DNA of 64,000 nucleotides, from assembly GCF_029227915.1 (NCBI RefSeq), contig NC_079883.1, forward strand, positions 15,252,001-15,316,000, read 5' to 3'. The notes beneath the pieces are model-generated. The model saw only the letters and a program-made list of their open reading frames with translations, did no database searches and was not told the DNA's origin. Source of the DNA: Hydractinia symbiolongicarpus. Lineage: Eukaryota > Cnidaria > Hydrozoa > Anthoathecata > Hydractiniidae. A program made the position numbers and the translations under genes. Position 1 is the stretch's first letter, and each line of letters starts with the position of its first letter. This document shows positions 9,662 to 22,143 of the stretch, one piece after another.

Positions 9662-10450
9662 ATGAGATTTGATTGCATGCCTTATTTAGGACAAAAATAT
9701 TTTGAAAATATGGAGACTCCTGTAAAGGAAATTAAAACACCAATAAAAAAGAAAAAAATAATTCAAACTCCTCAGACGCCACAAACCCCAACAGTTGATG
9801 TTACTGTACGACGGAGAGTATCAGATATTCTTGTCACTTTGCATAAGTGTATTCAATCGTGGGAAACCAATAATACTGCAAGTTTTAACACAGCAAACAC
9901 ATTATGTAATCTATACAGCCAATGGAACAATGTTAAAGATGCTAGTGATGTACCCGAAATCAATGATATATGCAAGCGTCGCTATTATGTTAAATTAGCG
10001 TCAACACGAGAAGATTTGTTAAAACAATTAAAAAAGCACCACGAGAAGTTAAAAACATTAATAAAAAAAATGACAAGTCTTGGCGATAATTTAAAAGCTC
10101 TATACTATCTTGGGTTAGTTTCTGCTGATGATACCTACAATGACAGCAGGGTTACAAGTGATAGTAACAATACTGAAGTGCTTGAAAACACTGATCCTGC
10201 CATATTTGCATCATGGACTACTGGTCAGTTTTACAGAAAAACAAGAATCGTTTTAAACATGTATACAAAAGAGTACTTTTTAAAGTGTTCTTTGTACAAC
10301 AGGTTTTTTCAATATAGAGTTGAAGACCTAAATGAGGAAGGAACCAGCGTGTTGAATCAATGTATTAATGTTTGGTTGCATCAACCATATATTGAAGAAA
10401 GATGCACATTTTTGCTTGATTCAATGTTGGTGGAAGCTGAATTAAAATAA
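9662..10450 (+). CDS. CINP: Cyclin-dependent kinase 2-interacting protein homologue
   Basis: CINP in vertebrates binds CDK2 and the ATR partner ATRIP. It is also a subunit of the SPATA5-SPATA5L1-C1orf109-CINP AAA-ATPase complex active in ribosome maturation and replisome turnover. The recognisable features are the central helices with SWETNNTASFNTANTLCNLY (human CINP has a WETLNDAGFTTAN-like segment), a Lys-rich coiled coil (about residues 115-150), the FASWTTGQFYRKT block, and the diagnostic C-terminus WLHQPYIEE...LLDSMLVEAE. It is intronless. The first ATG (9662) gives 262 residues. The second in-frame ATG at 9710 (M17) has A at -3 and G at +4, and begins METPVKEIKTP, which is closer to the family's N-terminus, so it may be the true start (246 residues). 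The ATG of XAB2 follows 547 bases downstream on the same strand. Confidence 0.9.
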   Translation: MRFDCMPYLGQKYFENMETPVKEIKTPIKKKKIIQTPQTPQTPTVDVTVRRRVSDILVTLHKCIQSWETNNTASFNTANTLCNLYSQWNNVKDASDVPEINDICKRRYYVKLASTREDLLKQLKKHHEKLKTLIKKMTSLGDNLKALYYLGLVSADDTYNDSRVTSDSNNTEVLENTDPAIFASWTTGQFYRKTRIVLNMYTKEYFLKCSLYNRFFQYRVEDLNEEGTSVLNQCINVWLHQPYIEERCTFLLDSMLVEAELK

Positions 10451-10495
10451 TTGAGTATACAAAAAAAAAGAGACAAAAAACATTTTTTACAATGC

Positions 10496-10501
10496 AATAA
10501 A
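10496..10501 (+). terminator. Polyadenylation signal of CINP
   Basis: A canonical AATAAA lies 46 bases after the CINP stop codon, followed by a T/G-rich stretch. A very short 3' UTR is implied. Confidence 0.55.
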
Positions 10502-10997
10502 ACTTTGCTGCTTTGTTTATTAAATTGTTATGATACAAATTGTGGTAGTTTGTTCTTTAATGTGTGTGTAACTTCATGTTGGTATATTTTTAAAAATGAT
10601 AACAGAGTAAAAATCAAGTACGTTAATAGAATATGGCATGAATTTTCATGTAGTGGTCAGCTGAATTAAGAATTTTTTGTGTTGATAAAAAAGTTAAAAT
10701 TTTGTTTGCATTATGTAGGTTTAACTTGGGCAAAAATAAAACATGGTTTTTAAATATTTTAGATATTTTCTTTTTGTTCAGGTGCTAAAACTGATTTACC
10801 ATGATTGTCTCTTTATCAACATAATAATAAAGTGTGTTTTCATAAAGGTTAGTCAGACACATAAGACACATAATTATTTGTAATAATTTTTAGTTTGTTT
10901 TTGCTTTGTGAGTAACCTGGGTTTTCATTCATATTTATATTTGCTAAATATCAATTTTTAACATAGCATTAGAAATAAAAAAGGTAGATTTGTGACA

Positions 10998-13900
10998 ATG
11001 GTAGAGTTGATTAAAGAGAGAAAGCCAGTAAAAGGTGCCTTAGTACTGGTAAGTGTGTATGTATCTTTATAACTCACAAATAAAGTCCAATATCAAGCTA
11101 TGTTCCAACTTCCGTTGGTTGAATCATGATAAAATACATAAAAATGAACTAGACAGATATTCTGCTTTATAACTGCATTTTACAATTTCATAAATATACA
11201 CAATGCTGCAATAGCAGAGAAAACTATTTGCATTGAAATTCTGACATACAATACTTGTATTATGTCACATAGTCCAGGTCTAAATTGCACTTGTGGATTT
11301 ATACCAGATTTTAAAGCTTGTTACAATGTATACATGTGATGATAACATAACAATTGTTTGATATCTATTTTTTTATTACTGTGCATTTTTAGGAGGATGT
11401 TGATTTGCCATATGAGGAAGAAATTCTTCGTCATCCATATTCAGTAAAATGTTGGATGCGCTATATTGAACATAAAATTTCACACGGTGGTAAAGGACAT
11501 GCTGTAAACATTCTTTATGAAAGAGCATTAAAAGAGCTTCCTGGAAGGTGAGAGTAGAAGCCTTTTGGTCTTAATTTTCAGATGATATGAATATTGTTAG
11601 ATAAATTTGAATGAATGTTGGATGACAAATGAATGTTGGAAATTTTTTTTTTCACTTTTAACCTTTAAAAACTAAATGCATGGTGCATTTTATAGACAAC
11701 ACAAAAATTATATAATATCCCAAATCGCCTTTTATTTTTTATGCTTGTTTTAAAGAATTGTGTTTATATTTTTTACAGTTACAAGTTATGGTATAATTAT
11801 TTGAGATTAAGAAGATTACAAACGAAAGGGAAGTAAGTACGAAGCAAAATTTTTATACGTTTATACTCAAACAAAAAAGGCAGGTAGGACACTATCTCAC
11901 GATAGGATGATATGTAAGAAAATATCTGTGATTAAATATTGAGCTGGATGTTGTATTGATCATATAAAAACTAAGTGACAATTATTGTGTTTAGATGTAT
12001 TACTGATCCTTTATTTGAGGATGGAAATAATGCTCATGAACGAGGCTTAGTTTTTATGCACAAGGTAAAAAATATTTATTTTTTATAACATAGTTATTGT
12101 ATACTTATTGATATACACAGTAGCCAAGCAGGACATAATAAAACTGAAATCTGGAGGCAAACATGTGCATCTCAAATCACTGTGGAATATCTTTTAAATT
12201 TAAATGTTAATCTTTAAGACAAAATCGTTATAAAAGCATCTTTCAAAAATTCAAACGATACTAAAAATCTGTGCTCATGTTTATAGTGGAATTTCTGATT
12301 AGTAGACAATTACAATTCTGTGACATCTTCTCCTGTCTTTTGTACTAAATGAAAAGATGAACAACTTATTTTTAAATTAAAACAAGAAAAAGTTCTGTAT
12401 GCCAGATAGTTGCATTTTTTGAAAAGAGTTGTTTCTTTATAGATGCCTCGTATTTGGTTAGATTATTGTCAATTTCTGATGGACCAGAAACTGATAACAC
12501 AAACCCGACATGCTTTCGACCGAGCATTAAGAGCTCTTCCCATTACGCAGCATTCGAGAATATGGCCTAAATATCTTGCTTTTGTCAATAAATATGATAT
12601 ACCCGAAACAGCAGTAAGGGTTTACCGTCGATACTTAAAGGTGAGTGTTATTACCACTGTTACATTCACATGAGTTATTCTTATGTCTTTGTCTTGGAAT
12701 TGGCTTAATTAGTGACTTTTGTTGTTTGATAGGCACTGCACTTGTGTTGAATGCTTTTAGAATTTCGGATGAAAAAATGTAGGGGGATCAAGATTACATA
12801 GAGGAGTTACTTAAAGATCAATGGCAAAAGCGCAGAATTAACAGTCTATTTGATTAGGTGTCCACTTAGTTGATGAGGCCATTTAGGGAATCTGTTGTGG
12901 AGAAGTTCAGCTTCTTAGACTACAAACCAGTTTGAGTGGCATTTGATGTAAAATACATCTCTGGAAAAAAAGGAGTTCAAGGAGTTGATAAGAAAAGCTA
13001 GTTGAAGTCAACCGTAAACTCCACCTTTTTGCAGAAGCTTTTTTTCAGATTGTTGCTGTTATCTTCAATAATTTTAAGTTTTCACATTTGTATATTGTGC
13101 ATTGTCCTAAATATTGCTTATAAATAACACAGCGAAGAAAACAGTTATAAAAAAAAAACTTCCGCTGAAAGAAATTTTTATGTTTGCATGAATAAACGTT
13201 CGCAAAAAAGGATTATAAAAAAACTTTTTACTAATTCTTAAAAAGTTGTTTTTTTTGTGTGTGTGTGATGATCCACTTAGTATGTAAAAAAGAGAATCAA
13301 ACCTCACTGGAACCTTAACAAGATGGAAATGTTTGCGAAAATTTTTTCAAGAGAGCTTTCATAAGAATGGACTATAACAAAAATGTTTCTTCTATTTAAT
13401 TTGGCAACAGTCGTAAATCCATTACAAAGTTTGCTAATATGCAAAGTTTTTTTCTTGTAAACTTCTTTGATGTAGCTCGAGTTTTTTATTTAGCTGGAAC
13501 CTGAAAACACAGAAGCTTATATAGATTATTTGATGGATATCGGATGGTTAGACGAAGCTGCTCTAAAACTTGCATCTATTATCGATCAGGTAAGAACCAA
13601 AACAAGTTTACAAGTTCAATTGATAAAAGGTATACAAGCATGTAATGAATGTATACTTCCATGAGCAGCTAAATAAAAACTGGAAATTTAATTGTCTTAA
13701 GCGCCTTAAAATATGCTGTGACTCCCATGATATTGATCAAAACCCTATTGTTTTACGACCTTTCTTCACCTACAGGAAAAATTTGTGTCGAAGAAGGGAA
13801 AATCAAATCATCAGGTAATGTTAAATTTTCTTTCTTTCTTATTTTTACGTGTCCTAAAAACAGATTTTGAACTATCACATTGTACTAAGTTGACCAATTA

Positions 13901-16900
13901 TTTTTCTAGTTATGGCATGAGTTATGCGAGTTAATATCAAAAAATCCTGACAAGGTAAGATTTTCATAATTTTGTCCACGATTGTAGCTACAGGATATAT
14001 TTTGAGTTCTATTATCTAAGCCAACGCGATAAACGCATTGAATTTTCTGCGCATTTTATATAAAAAAGGATCGATCGTTTTATAAACACGTTTTTTGCAA
14101 ATCTTCAAGCATTGGTATTCTTTTTTTTATCAAAATAAAACTAGGTCAAAAGTTTAAAGGTGGCTGACATTATCCATGGTGCTTTGCGAAGATTCACAGA
14201 CGGATTAGGGCAGCTGTGGTGTTCGTTAGCAGATTATTACATCCGAGGAAGTCACTTCGAGAAAGCACGTGATGTATACGAGGAAGGTATACAGACAGTG
14301 ATGACAGTTCGAGATTTTGGTGAGGTATGGCTCAGTCAGTATGAATGTCCTTTCAGTATTGGTCTGGTGTACACATTTTTTATCGTATTCTCTTTAAATG
14401 GACACATCCAAAATCAGTTTAGTGGTTATTAAAATTAGTTACGTAGTGTAGTCTCTTCAGTTACTATTAGTACTGCTATCGACGAAGGTTAAAGCTGTTA
14501 TAGAGATGATGAAATATTTGTTATATAGTGAACTTCGCGTTTTTTTGTCAGGTATTCGATGCTTATGCACAATTCGAGGAGAGCATGATCAGTGCGAAGA
14601 TGGAAGAATCACAAGAAACTGGACTTGATGCTGATGGTGAAGTCGATTTGGAATTACGTTTGGCAAGATTCGAAGTGCTCATGGATAGGCGACCTTTACT
14701 TTTAAACAGGTCAGTAGTCTTGTTTTGTTTTTTGTGAATTAATTTTTTTCAACCAGTGCAGACCTACAAAATCGGACGCAACGCAGGCAGTGATTTGTAT
14801 GAGCGTAAAACGCAACGCTTAAGTTTTGGGTGTACGTACTTTTTTCAAATTTCCGTAATGGTAGGAAGTGCGAGGACAAGCGAGTGAAAATAATCTAGCA
14901 TAATTTATAGTTTTGTTTGAGAAGTCGTTATATTGCAGCTATCATAACAAACGATACGTGTCCCAGGATCTAAATTATACACTTCATGCGTGACGTATAA
15001 AAACTCATAAATTTTCTTCCACTAATTGATAAAGTTAGGCTGTTTTAATGTTGTAAATTTCGCATGTAAATTTCTTTTTTTAATTTTCGCTTTTTTGAAT
15101 AAAATTGTGAAATTTATTACAAGTCAACTTCACAAAATTAATATTCGCGAAATTATTTTAATAAGCAACAATTAAAAAGTTTCTTCTCGCCCACTTTTTG
15201 TGAAATTAGTTAGCGTAGTTTTTTTTAAAAAATTACGTAATCTTAATTTTTTCATGTATTCGAAAAATAACCTTGATTCTAATGATGTTGTTTGGTTTTG
15301 TATTCAGTGTACTACTCCGTCAAAACCCTCACAATGTGCACGAATGGCACAAACGTATTCAGCTTCACGAGGACAAACCTCACGAAGTTATCAACACTTA
15401 TTCCGAGGCAGTGCAAACAGTCGATCCCATGATGGCGTCTGGAAAGCCGCACACTCTCTGGGTGGAGTTCGCAAAATTTTATGAAAAACACGAACAGCTG
15501 AAAGAGGCGCGTATCGTGTTCGAGAAAGCATTGAAAGTGAAGTATCGACACGTGGACGACCTGGCTAGCGTTTGGTGTGAATACGCCGAGATGGAAATAA
15601 GAAACGAGTACGGTATATTTTTCTCGATTCCGTACTTTTTATTCCGACTTAGGTGGCCAGCGCTATAAGATTACTTGAAAATTAAGTCTAGAAAAATTGG
15701 AAAATAGTTTCATCTTCATCATTTGTGCAAGGTTTTTTATTATCTATTTAAGTAGGATAGCATGTTTTTAGTTTAATTCTTTCACTTACACGTTAATTGA
15801 TACGTATAGCTCCTGCCTTAATAATAATCTTGTAAATCAAAAAATTGTCTGTAGGATTATTGACTGATAACATCCTAAAACTACTGTCGCCTTCGTTTAT
15901 TTTTAATACGTTTGTTTTTCTTTAAGTAATTACGACCAAGCATTGAAAGTTTTACGACGAGGTACGTCTGTTCCCCGTAAGAAGATTGGTACTAGTTATT
16001 ACGACCAGAAGGAGCCCGTTCAAAGCCGTGTGCATAAGTCAATCAAAGTATGGTCGATGTATGCTGATCTCGAAGAAAGTTTAGGTACCTTCCAGGTAGG
16101 TAGTGAAGTGAAAATTGTTGAATTTGATGAAATTTTAATCTGCTCTTCAAGCTTATCAGTCTGAGAACTTTTATTTAAATGCGTCTTAACACAAGCTGAT
16201 ATAAGGATACAGTAACCTTATGTTATTTTTTTTTAAGACATTTCTTTTTGTTTCTTTAAATTTGTGAAAAAGCCTTAAATCAGCATTGGATAAAAGGAGG
16301 AAAGGGACCATTCAAAAAGTACGTTAGCTGAAATAATCATCATTTCTGTCCCTCCTCCACTTTGTTTACTGAAGTTTGCTTTTAACTCCCTTCTTTCTCT
16401 GTCCGAAATACGTATTCGAGACGCCACCAACCCCCTCCACCGCTTGTCCTTTTTTTGTTCGTTACAACATAACCCTCGTCCGTACTCCCTAGAACACTTT
16501 TCAAATGTAAGCATGGCCAGCATATATTGCAAACCCGAGCATTAATTACCCGAACATGTTTTCATGACCGGCGTTGCCTACAGACCATAAATATGACTTG
16601 CTGTATTTGTAATTTTTCTAGTTTTATGGCAATGTTTTTGCTGTTTTCTTCATCAACCAAATTTGACGATTTTCAATTACCTTAAAACTCGATTTGGGAA
16701 TTGTGTATTCGAAACAACTTGATGTTTTATTAGCCTCTAAAATTGATTCCAAGTTAGCGGAAATATTTGTGAGCTACCTTTATGACGAAAGACATTTTTC
16801 ATTTCAGTCAACGAAAGCTGTTTACAATCGTATCATCGACCTTCGCATTGCAACACCTCAGATTATCATCAATTTTTCCGCTTTTCTTGAAGAACACAAA

Positions 16901-19900
16901 TACTTCGAGGAATCATACAAGGTAGCCATAATTTAAGAACTTGAGTCGCATTTTTTTTTTTTTTATAAAATTAGTTTGTGTTACGGATCGTGCAAGGCGG
17001 TATTTCTGGACATAAAAAAGCAAAAAACTTGATGTAAAACGTTAAAAGTGTCATAACTCACTTGATACATGCCGCGTATGGCATATGTTATTTTTCGTAA
17101 AGCGCGTAGTGGTATCGTACAACTTGCGTTAGACGTCCTAAGTGACGTAGTTTTGTATCAGGTGATATGTTAAGTGTCGTAAAGCAATGTAGTGTGTGTC
17201 GTACTAGTCGTTTATTCGTTACATGACGTGCTAAATATCTTACGAGATGAGTTAAGTATGGTAAGATGCGTTTTAAGTATCGTACGGCATGTCACTAATT
17301 TTGTCGATTTCGAGAAGACATCATGTCGTAGACCTATTTTTGTACCCAAATGACGTTTTCTGATCATTGTTTTTTAGGCATATGAGCGAGGCATCGCGCT
17401 ATTTAAATGGCCTCACGCTTACGATATTTGGAATACGTATTTATCGAAATTCATAAAGAGATATGTAAGTTGAAATATTTTGTACAATAGTGTATAAAGT
17501 ATGATTCACTCTCAAGAACTCGAGTACTCAACTTTAAGAGAACTCAAATTTTTTACTCGATCTCTTGACTCTTATGCACAGGCAAAAACACTCGAAAACT
17601 CGAATATTGCATGGCCGCATATTTATCTAATCTTTCGACAATTTTTCAACATCTGATTTCTCTATTCATTTTTTTGACCAAATCAACGTTCCAAATTTTA
17701 AGAGAAACGGTGAGAAACTCGTACTTTTTCTCGGTCCTGAACAAGCCGAGTTTTTCGACAATTATATGTATGATAAAAAAACCTACTTTTTATTTTTATT
17801 GCTATACAGGTCGAGCTGTAGTTTATTATTCGCTTAGATTTAAAAATTGAAAGGTCTTTTCATTTAATTAAAACGTTGCCTTGTACTTTAGGGTGGAAGC
17901 AAGTTAGAAAGAACCCGAGACTTATTTGAACAATGTTTAGAAAAGTGTCCGGAAAAGTTCGCAAAATTCTTTTATCTCATGTATGCTAAACTTGAAGAGG
18001 ACTATGGGTTATCGAGACATGCTATGGCTGTGTACGAAAGAGCTACCAAGGCTGTGCCTAAATCTGAACAATACGAAGTGAGTACCATCTTGGCTTCTTA
18101 TACAGTTGATGTTAAACAGGTTCCTTAACTGATATGACATGTGCAAAATAAACATGGTCCGTGGAGTCCTAGTGGAAATATAATGACACTAGTCGTTAGC
18201 CCGTGGAAAAATCCATGGGTTCGCCCGTCGCAGCTAAGCTACCATTTTGCGTGACAGACAGACAGACGTATACGGGTAATTTAAAATAGATAATATAGAT
18301 ATCCTTAAAATATCGGTATTTTGTTTAAAATGGCGGAGTGTAAGTTATTTCAACAGAAGTCTTTCAGTCAACCCGACAAAACATTGAAGTAAAGAAAAGC
18401 AGGATTTGGGCTGACGTTCCTTTAATTTTGTCCCGTGTTTCTAGACTGTTGTTGACTGATGTATTCTTTTTCAGATTTTCAACATCTATATAAAACGCGC
18501 TTCGGAAATGTTTGGTATAACACACACACGGGAAATTTACGAGAAAGCCATCGAAGCGTTACCAGACCAGAATGCCAGGTAAGAATTCGACCTGATAATT
18601 TAAAGGTAAAGTTCTTTTTTTCATAATTCGCTTTGGGATAGCACTCTATTAAAGCTATATTTTCGCCTCCTTTTGATAACCTTGACTGGAAACAGTGATA
18701 TCAAAAATATTACATTCCCTCTAACAAGCCTGCAAAATATAGATATCGACAATTCAGCGATAATGATTTTGGTTTGTTAATTAAACACGTACTGCGACAC
18801 TATAACAATATCTTTTTACCAAAATGACAAAAGCTATGGTTGTCTGAAACTCGACCTAGACAATTTATCCTCATTACTTTTTCTTTAACGGTTAATAAAA
18901 CGTTTAATGTTGAGTTCGTCTCGAGGTTTGGTTTCTGTGTGTTGTATAACAACTCTTTTTTCAACTTCTCCTCTCTTCTGTGTGACCACACAACTAATAC
19001 TGGTTGACGTTAAACGAAAAACAATAACATAACGAAGTTGAATGACTTTTAATTGCGATAGTATGTTGTTGGAACGTTTTGACGAACCCAGGTTTAGAAT
19101 GGAAAGTAACACGAGATATTTTCATTGAGATGTTTAGATTCAACATTTCACGGACGCTAGCCCTTTATATTTTTTGATCTTCTATCTAGCTGTGTTTCAT
19201 TTGTACAGGGTGGAGTAAATAAAGTTGGTTATCATACATTCTGCTTTCCTAAATATCACAAATAAATAATAAATATCACGAGGCCACTCAGTAAGTCCAT
19301 AAACCACAAGAATTTATGAATTCTATGTAGCTACATTAATACCTGCAAACAGCAATCAATTTCTTTAGGTTAAAGTGTTACCTAGTCTTTTTTTTGGCTG
19401 GACTAAATAAACCTGTCGAATTTTCACGCACCCAACCTAGACACGTTTTAGTTTTTAGTTGTAGTGTGCTTATTACTTTCCAGCTCCTGCTTTTAGGCGA
19501 CTCTGCAACGTTTACTCGTTTTACTGGTCGAACTAAAAATGCCCCTTGGCCGTTTCGTTTGTTCGTAATTTTGATATTAATTTATTTTGTCATTTTTTTA
19601 GAGATATTTGCATGAGGTACGCTGAGTTGGAAACCAAACTTGGCGAGATTGATCGAGCACGAGCAGTGTATAGCTATGGTTCGCAGATGTGTGATCCGAG
19701 GGTGAGTGCTAATTATCTCCTGTACTAATCTATAAAGAATCGCATTTGTATATTGTGAAATTGATATTGACTTGTTTTAGTTTGTAAAAAAACTTTTAAA
19801 ATGAATATTCAAATCAGTTTATTCTTCTTATGAAATAACGACAAATCCTCTTGCTCAAGAATTTTCGACCTACCTAAAGATAATTTGAGGAGTGTCTTAT

Positions 19901-22143
19901 GTAATTCCCAGCAGATACGCCTTATCTATCATACCTTTGGGCGATGACATCTAAATAACTGATAAATATTTTTGAGTGATGTGCAGCGCCTTCTTTAGAG
20001 CCTTACCATTTCTCGCTGCAGACAATTAAACTGTAATGTCTGTAATCTTTTGTCATTCTTCTTCTGTTTCAGTTAACAGCTAACTTTTGGAAGGCGTGGC
20101 ATGATTTTGAAGTGAAACATGGGAACGAAGATACATTCCGTGAAATGTTAAGAATTAAACGGAGCGTTCAAGCTCAATACAATACGCAGGTTAGTGCGGG
20201 AAGTTGCTATTGAAATAATCCTGTCGAAAATCCGATTAACAGCAACCGGTACTTGATTTCGTCGTCTAAATTAGCTACTTTAATTGGAGAAACGTCATGA
20301 AATAAACATTCACGAATTTCGCGAAATTCGACTTTTTTCGCGAAAGTTTATCTTTTCTAAATCGTTGTTTCACTGTTTTCGCCAAATAACCACAAGGTTA
20401 AAAGATCAATTCATTAATAAAAGTTTCTCGAAAGATGGCATAGTTATGGTCATTGGGTAGAGATCGGTTTAAATTTTTTTTCTCAGCAAGAAGTTCAAAA
20501 ACGAAATACTTTCCGATTGCTAACATCGTGAAAGTTTGTCAATTTGTGGATTCGCGAACATTTATCAAAGAAAATTGCGCATTTTCGAATCCGCTAAAGT
20601 TTCTCCGATTAATGTTCTCGAAATCCGAAATTACTCGCTGTTAGAATTATTAAGAAGATTCATCAGACCTTCACAAATTAACAATGTTGAATTATTCGAT
20701 GTAGATTCAAATTTGCACAGAGTAGGATATGTCCAATTTTTTTTATTGTCTAAGAAACAACATTTTTAATGCTTAGAATATTTTTTATTTAGGTTAATTT
20801 TATGTCTGCGCAGCTGTTAGCATCTCAAGCCAACGCAGGTACGAGGCTCCTAAGGGAGGCGTTTTTTATCCTACTATTATTAGATCGACACGAGTAAAAT
20901 TTGAAGCCATATAATTCATAAATATAAAAGCGAAAATTTTTGCCATAATTTGTCACTATTTTTTTTTAGAAACGGCTACAAAGAACGAAATGGAGAAGCT
21001 AGAAGAAAAAGCGGCTGCCCTTGCTGAAGATGCGGAAAAAGACAGACCAGCACCCCCGCAGACGCAGCCTCCTTCTAAGAGTGTGCTTTTCGTTCGAGGT
21101 GAAACACAAGCAGAGAGTCTTGCTGATGTTGAGAGTACAAACAATCCTGAAGAAATCGAGCTGGCTGAAGATAGTGATGACGAGAGCAGTGAAGATGATG
21201 GTAGGATACAACGCTTTTAAGTGCGCCAAACAATATTGCCACCCAGTTAGACTGCAACTTAATAACAATGCCGCCAATGAGAGTGCCGCCAATATCGTTA
21301 ACACTTCGTCTCTATAAAAATATCCTTTCAAGTGATAAAGTAACATAATCCATGAATTCATGATTTTGTTATTCGTCCCAAACACCTCTCTTAATATTTC
21401 CTCAAGGTGGTTCGGCATAAATATCACCGTGTACATATGACTCAAAGAATACTGCACTATACTACGACTGTTTCGTTCCTTCTGTGACTATTCACGTGAC
21501 CGAGTTATTTAATTGTGGTTTTATTTTCAGGCGATGTTCGACTGGAACAAAAAGAAATACCAGAGGAGGTACGAATTTGTGTGACGGTTTATTTGTACTT
21601 ATTGAGACTAAATCCTAAATTAAGAAAAGTGTTCTAGCAGTAAAAATTATTTCATTGTATAACTTTTTAAAGCATTCACCTCGTGGGAAACTAACCATGT
21701 GTTGGTTAAAAAGTGTCGTAAAGTTTGATATTGCGTGAGAAGCTGTTATGTGAAGATTTTTTATATGTTTCTAGGTCAGCCATATAACAGTTTAGCTACT
21801 CCAGTTTAGCTGTAGTTTTGTTCTAAGACTAAATAACTAAAAGGCGCCTGCGATGCTGGTGGTCGAATTAAGAAATTTCAGAAAGTAATTGAAACGCTTA
21901 TGAAAGTGAACTTCGGACATAGTCTCTAGCATTTTCATAGAGAAAAGCAGTCTGGTGACGAGGTGATATAGCGTGACAAAAAGAAACGATAACTTAAGGC
22001 TTTGTTTATGTTCTTAATTATAAAAGTAATATTTTTATTATATAAAAAAACATTCTTTAATTATGCATGTTTTAATTATACAATTAACTTTAATTTATTT
22101 AATTTATTCAAAGGTATTTGGTGGAATAAAAAAGTCGGATTGA
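10998..22143 (+). CDS. XAB2: XPA-binding protein 2 / pre-mRNA-splicing factor SYF1, complete in 22 exons
   Basis: XAB2 (yeast Syf1) is a HAT/TPR-repeat scaffold of the spliceosomal intron-binding complex with Aquarius, ISY1, PPIE and ZNF830. In animals it also acts in transcription-coupled repair with XPA, CSA and CSB. Exons: 10998-11048, 11393-11547, 11779-11832, 11995-12064, 12443-12640, 13494-13589, 13776-13814, 13910-13954, 14145-14324, 14552-14709, 15308-15607, 15927-16095, 16808-16921, 17378-17464, 17892-18077, 18475-18578, 19602-19701, 20073-20189, 20793-20838, 20970-21200, 21531-21568, 22114-22143. All junctions are GT-AG and in phase. The total is 2568 bases, 855 residues, the same as human. 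Landmarks: [49 protein letters not shown]-like block (exon 9), [28 protein letters not shown], the acidic tail, and a C-terminus VFGGIKKSD resembling human VFGSLKED. The start has A at -3 and G at +4. Confidence 0.97.
17040..17300. repeat. Degenerate short tandem repeats in XAB2 intron 13
   Basis: A motif close to TTAAGTATCGTA recurs at irregular 20-30 base spacing, e.g. GTTAAGTGTCGTAAAG, GTTAAGTATGGTAAGATG and TTTAAGTATCGTACGG. It looks like an eroded minisatellite; its composition is richer in GTCGTA than the neighbouring intron. Confidence 0.45.

Noticed and set aside
11330-11392. TGATGA words in XAB2 introns as box C of intronic snoRNAs
   Set aside because: They lie too close to the acceptor sites or lack a matching CTGA box and terminal stem.
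12865-12885. TTGATGAGGCC in XAB2 intron 5 as a hammerhead box
   Set aside because: No helix II followed by GAAA is found at the required distance.
20999-21457. 152-codon minus-strand frame
   Set aside because: It lies antisense over XAB2 exon 20, which is in phase and matches the acidic C-terminal region of XAB2, so this is a shadow.
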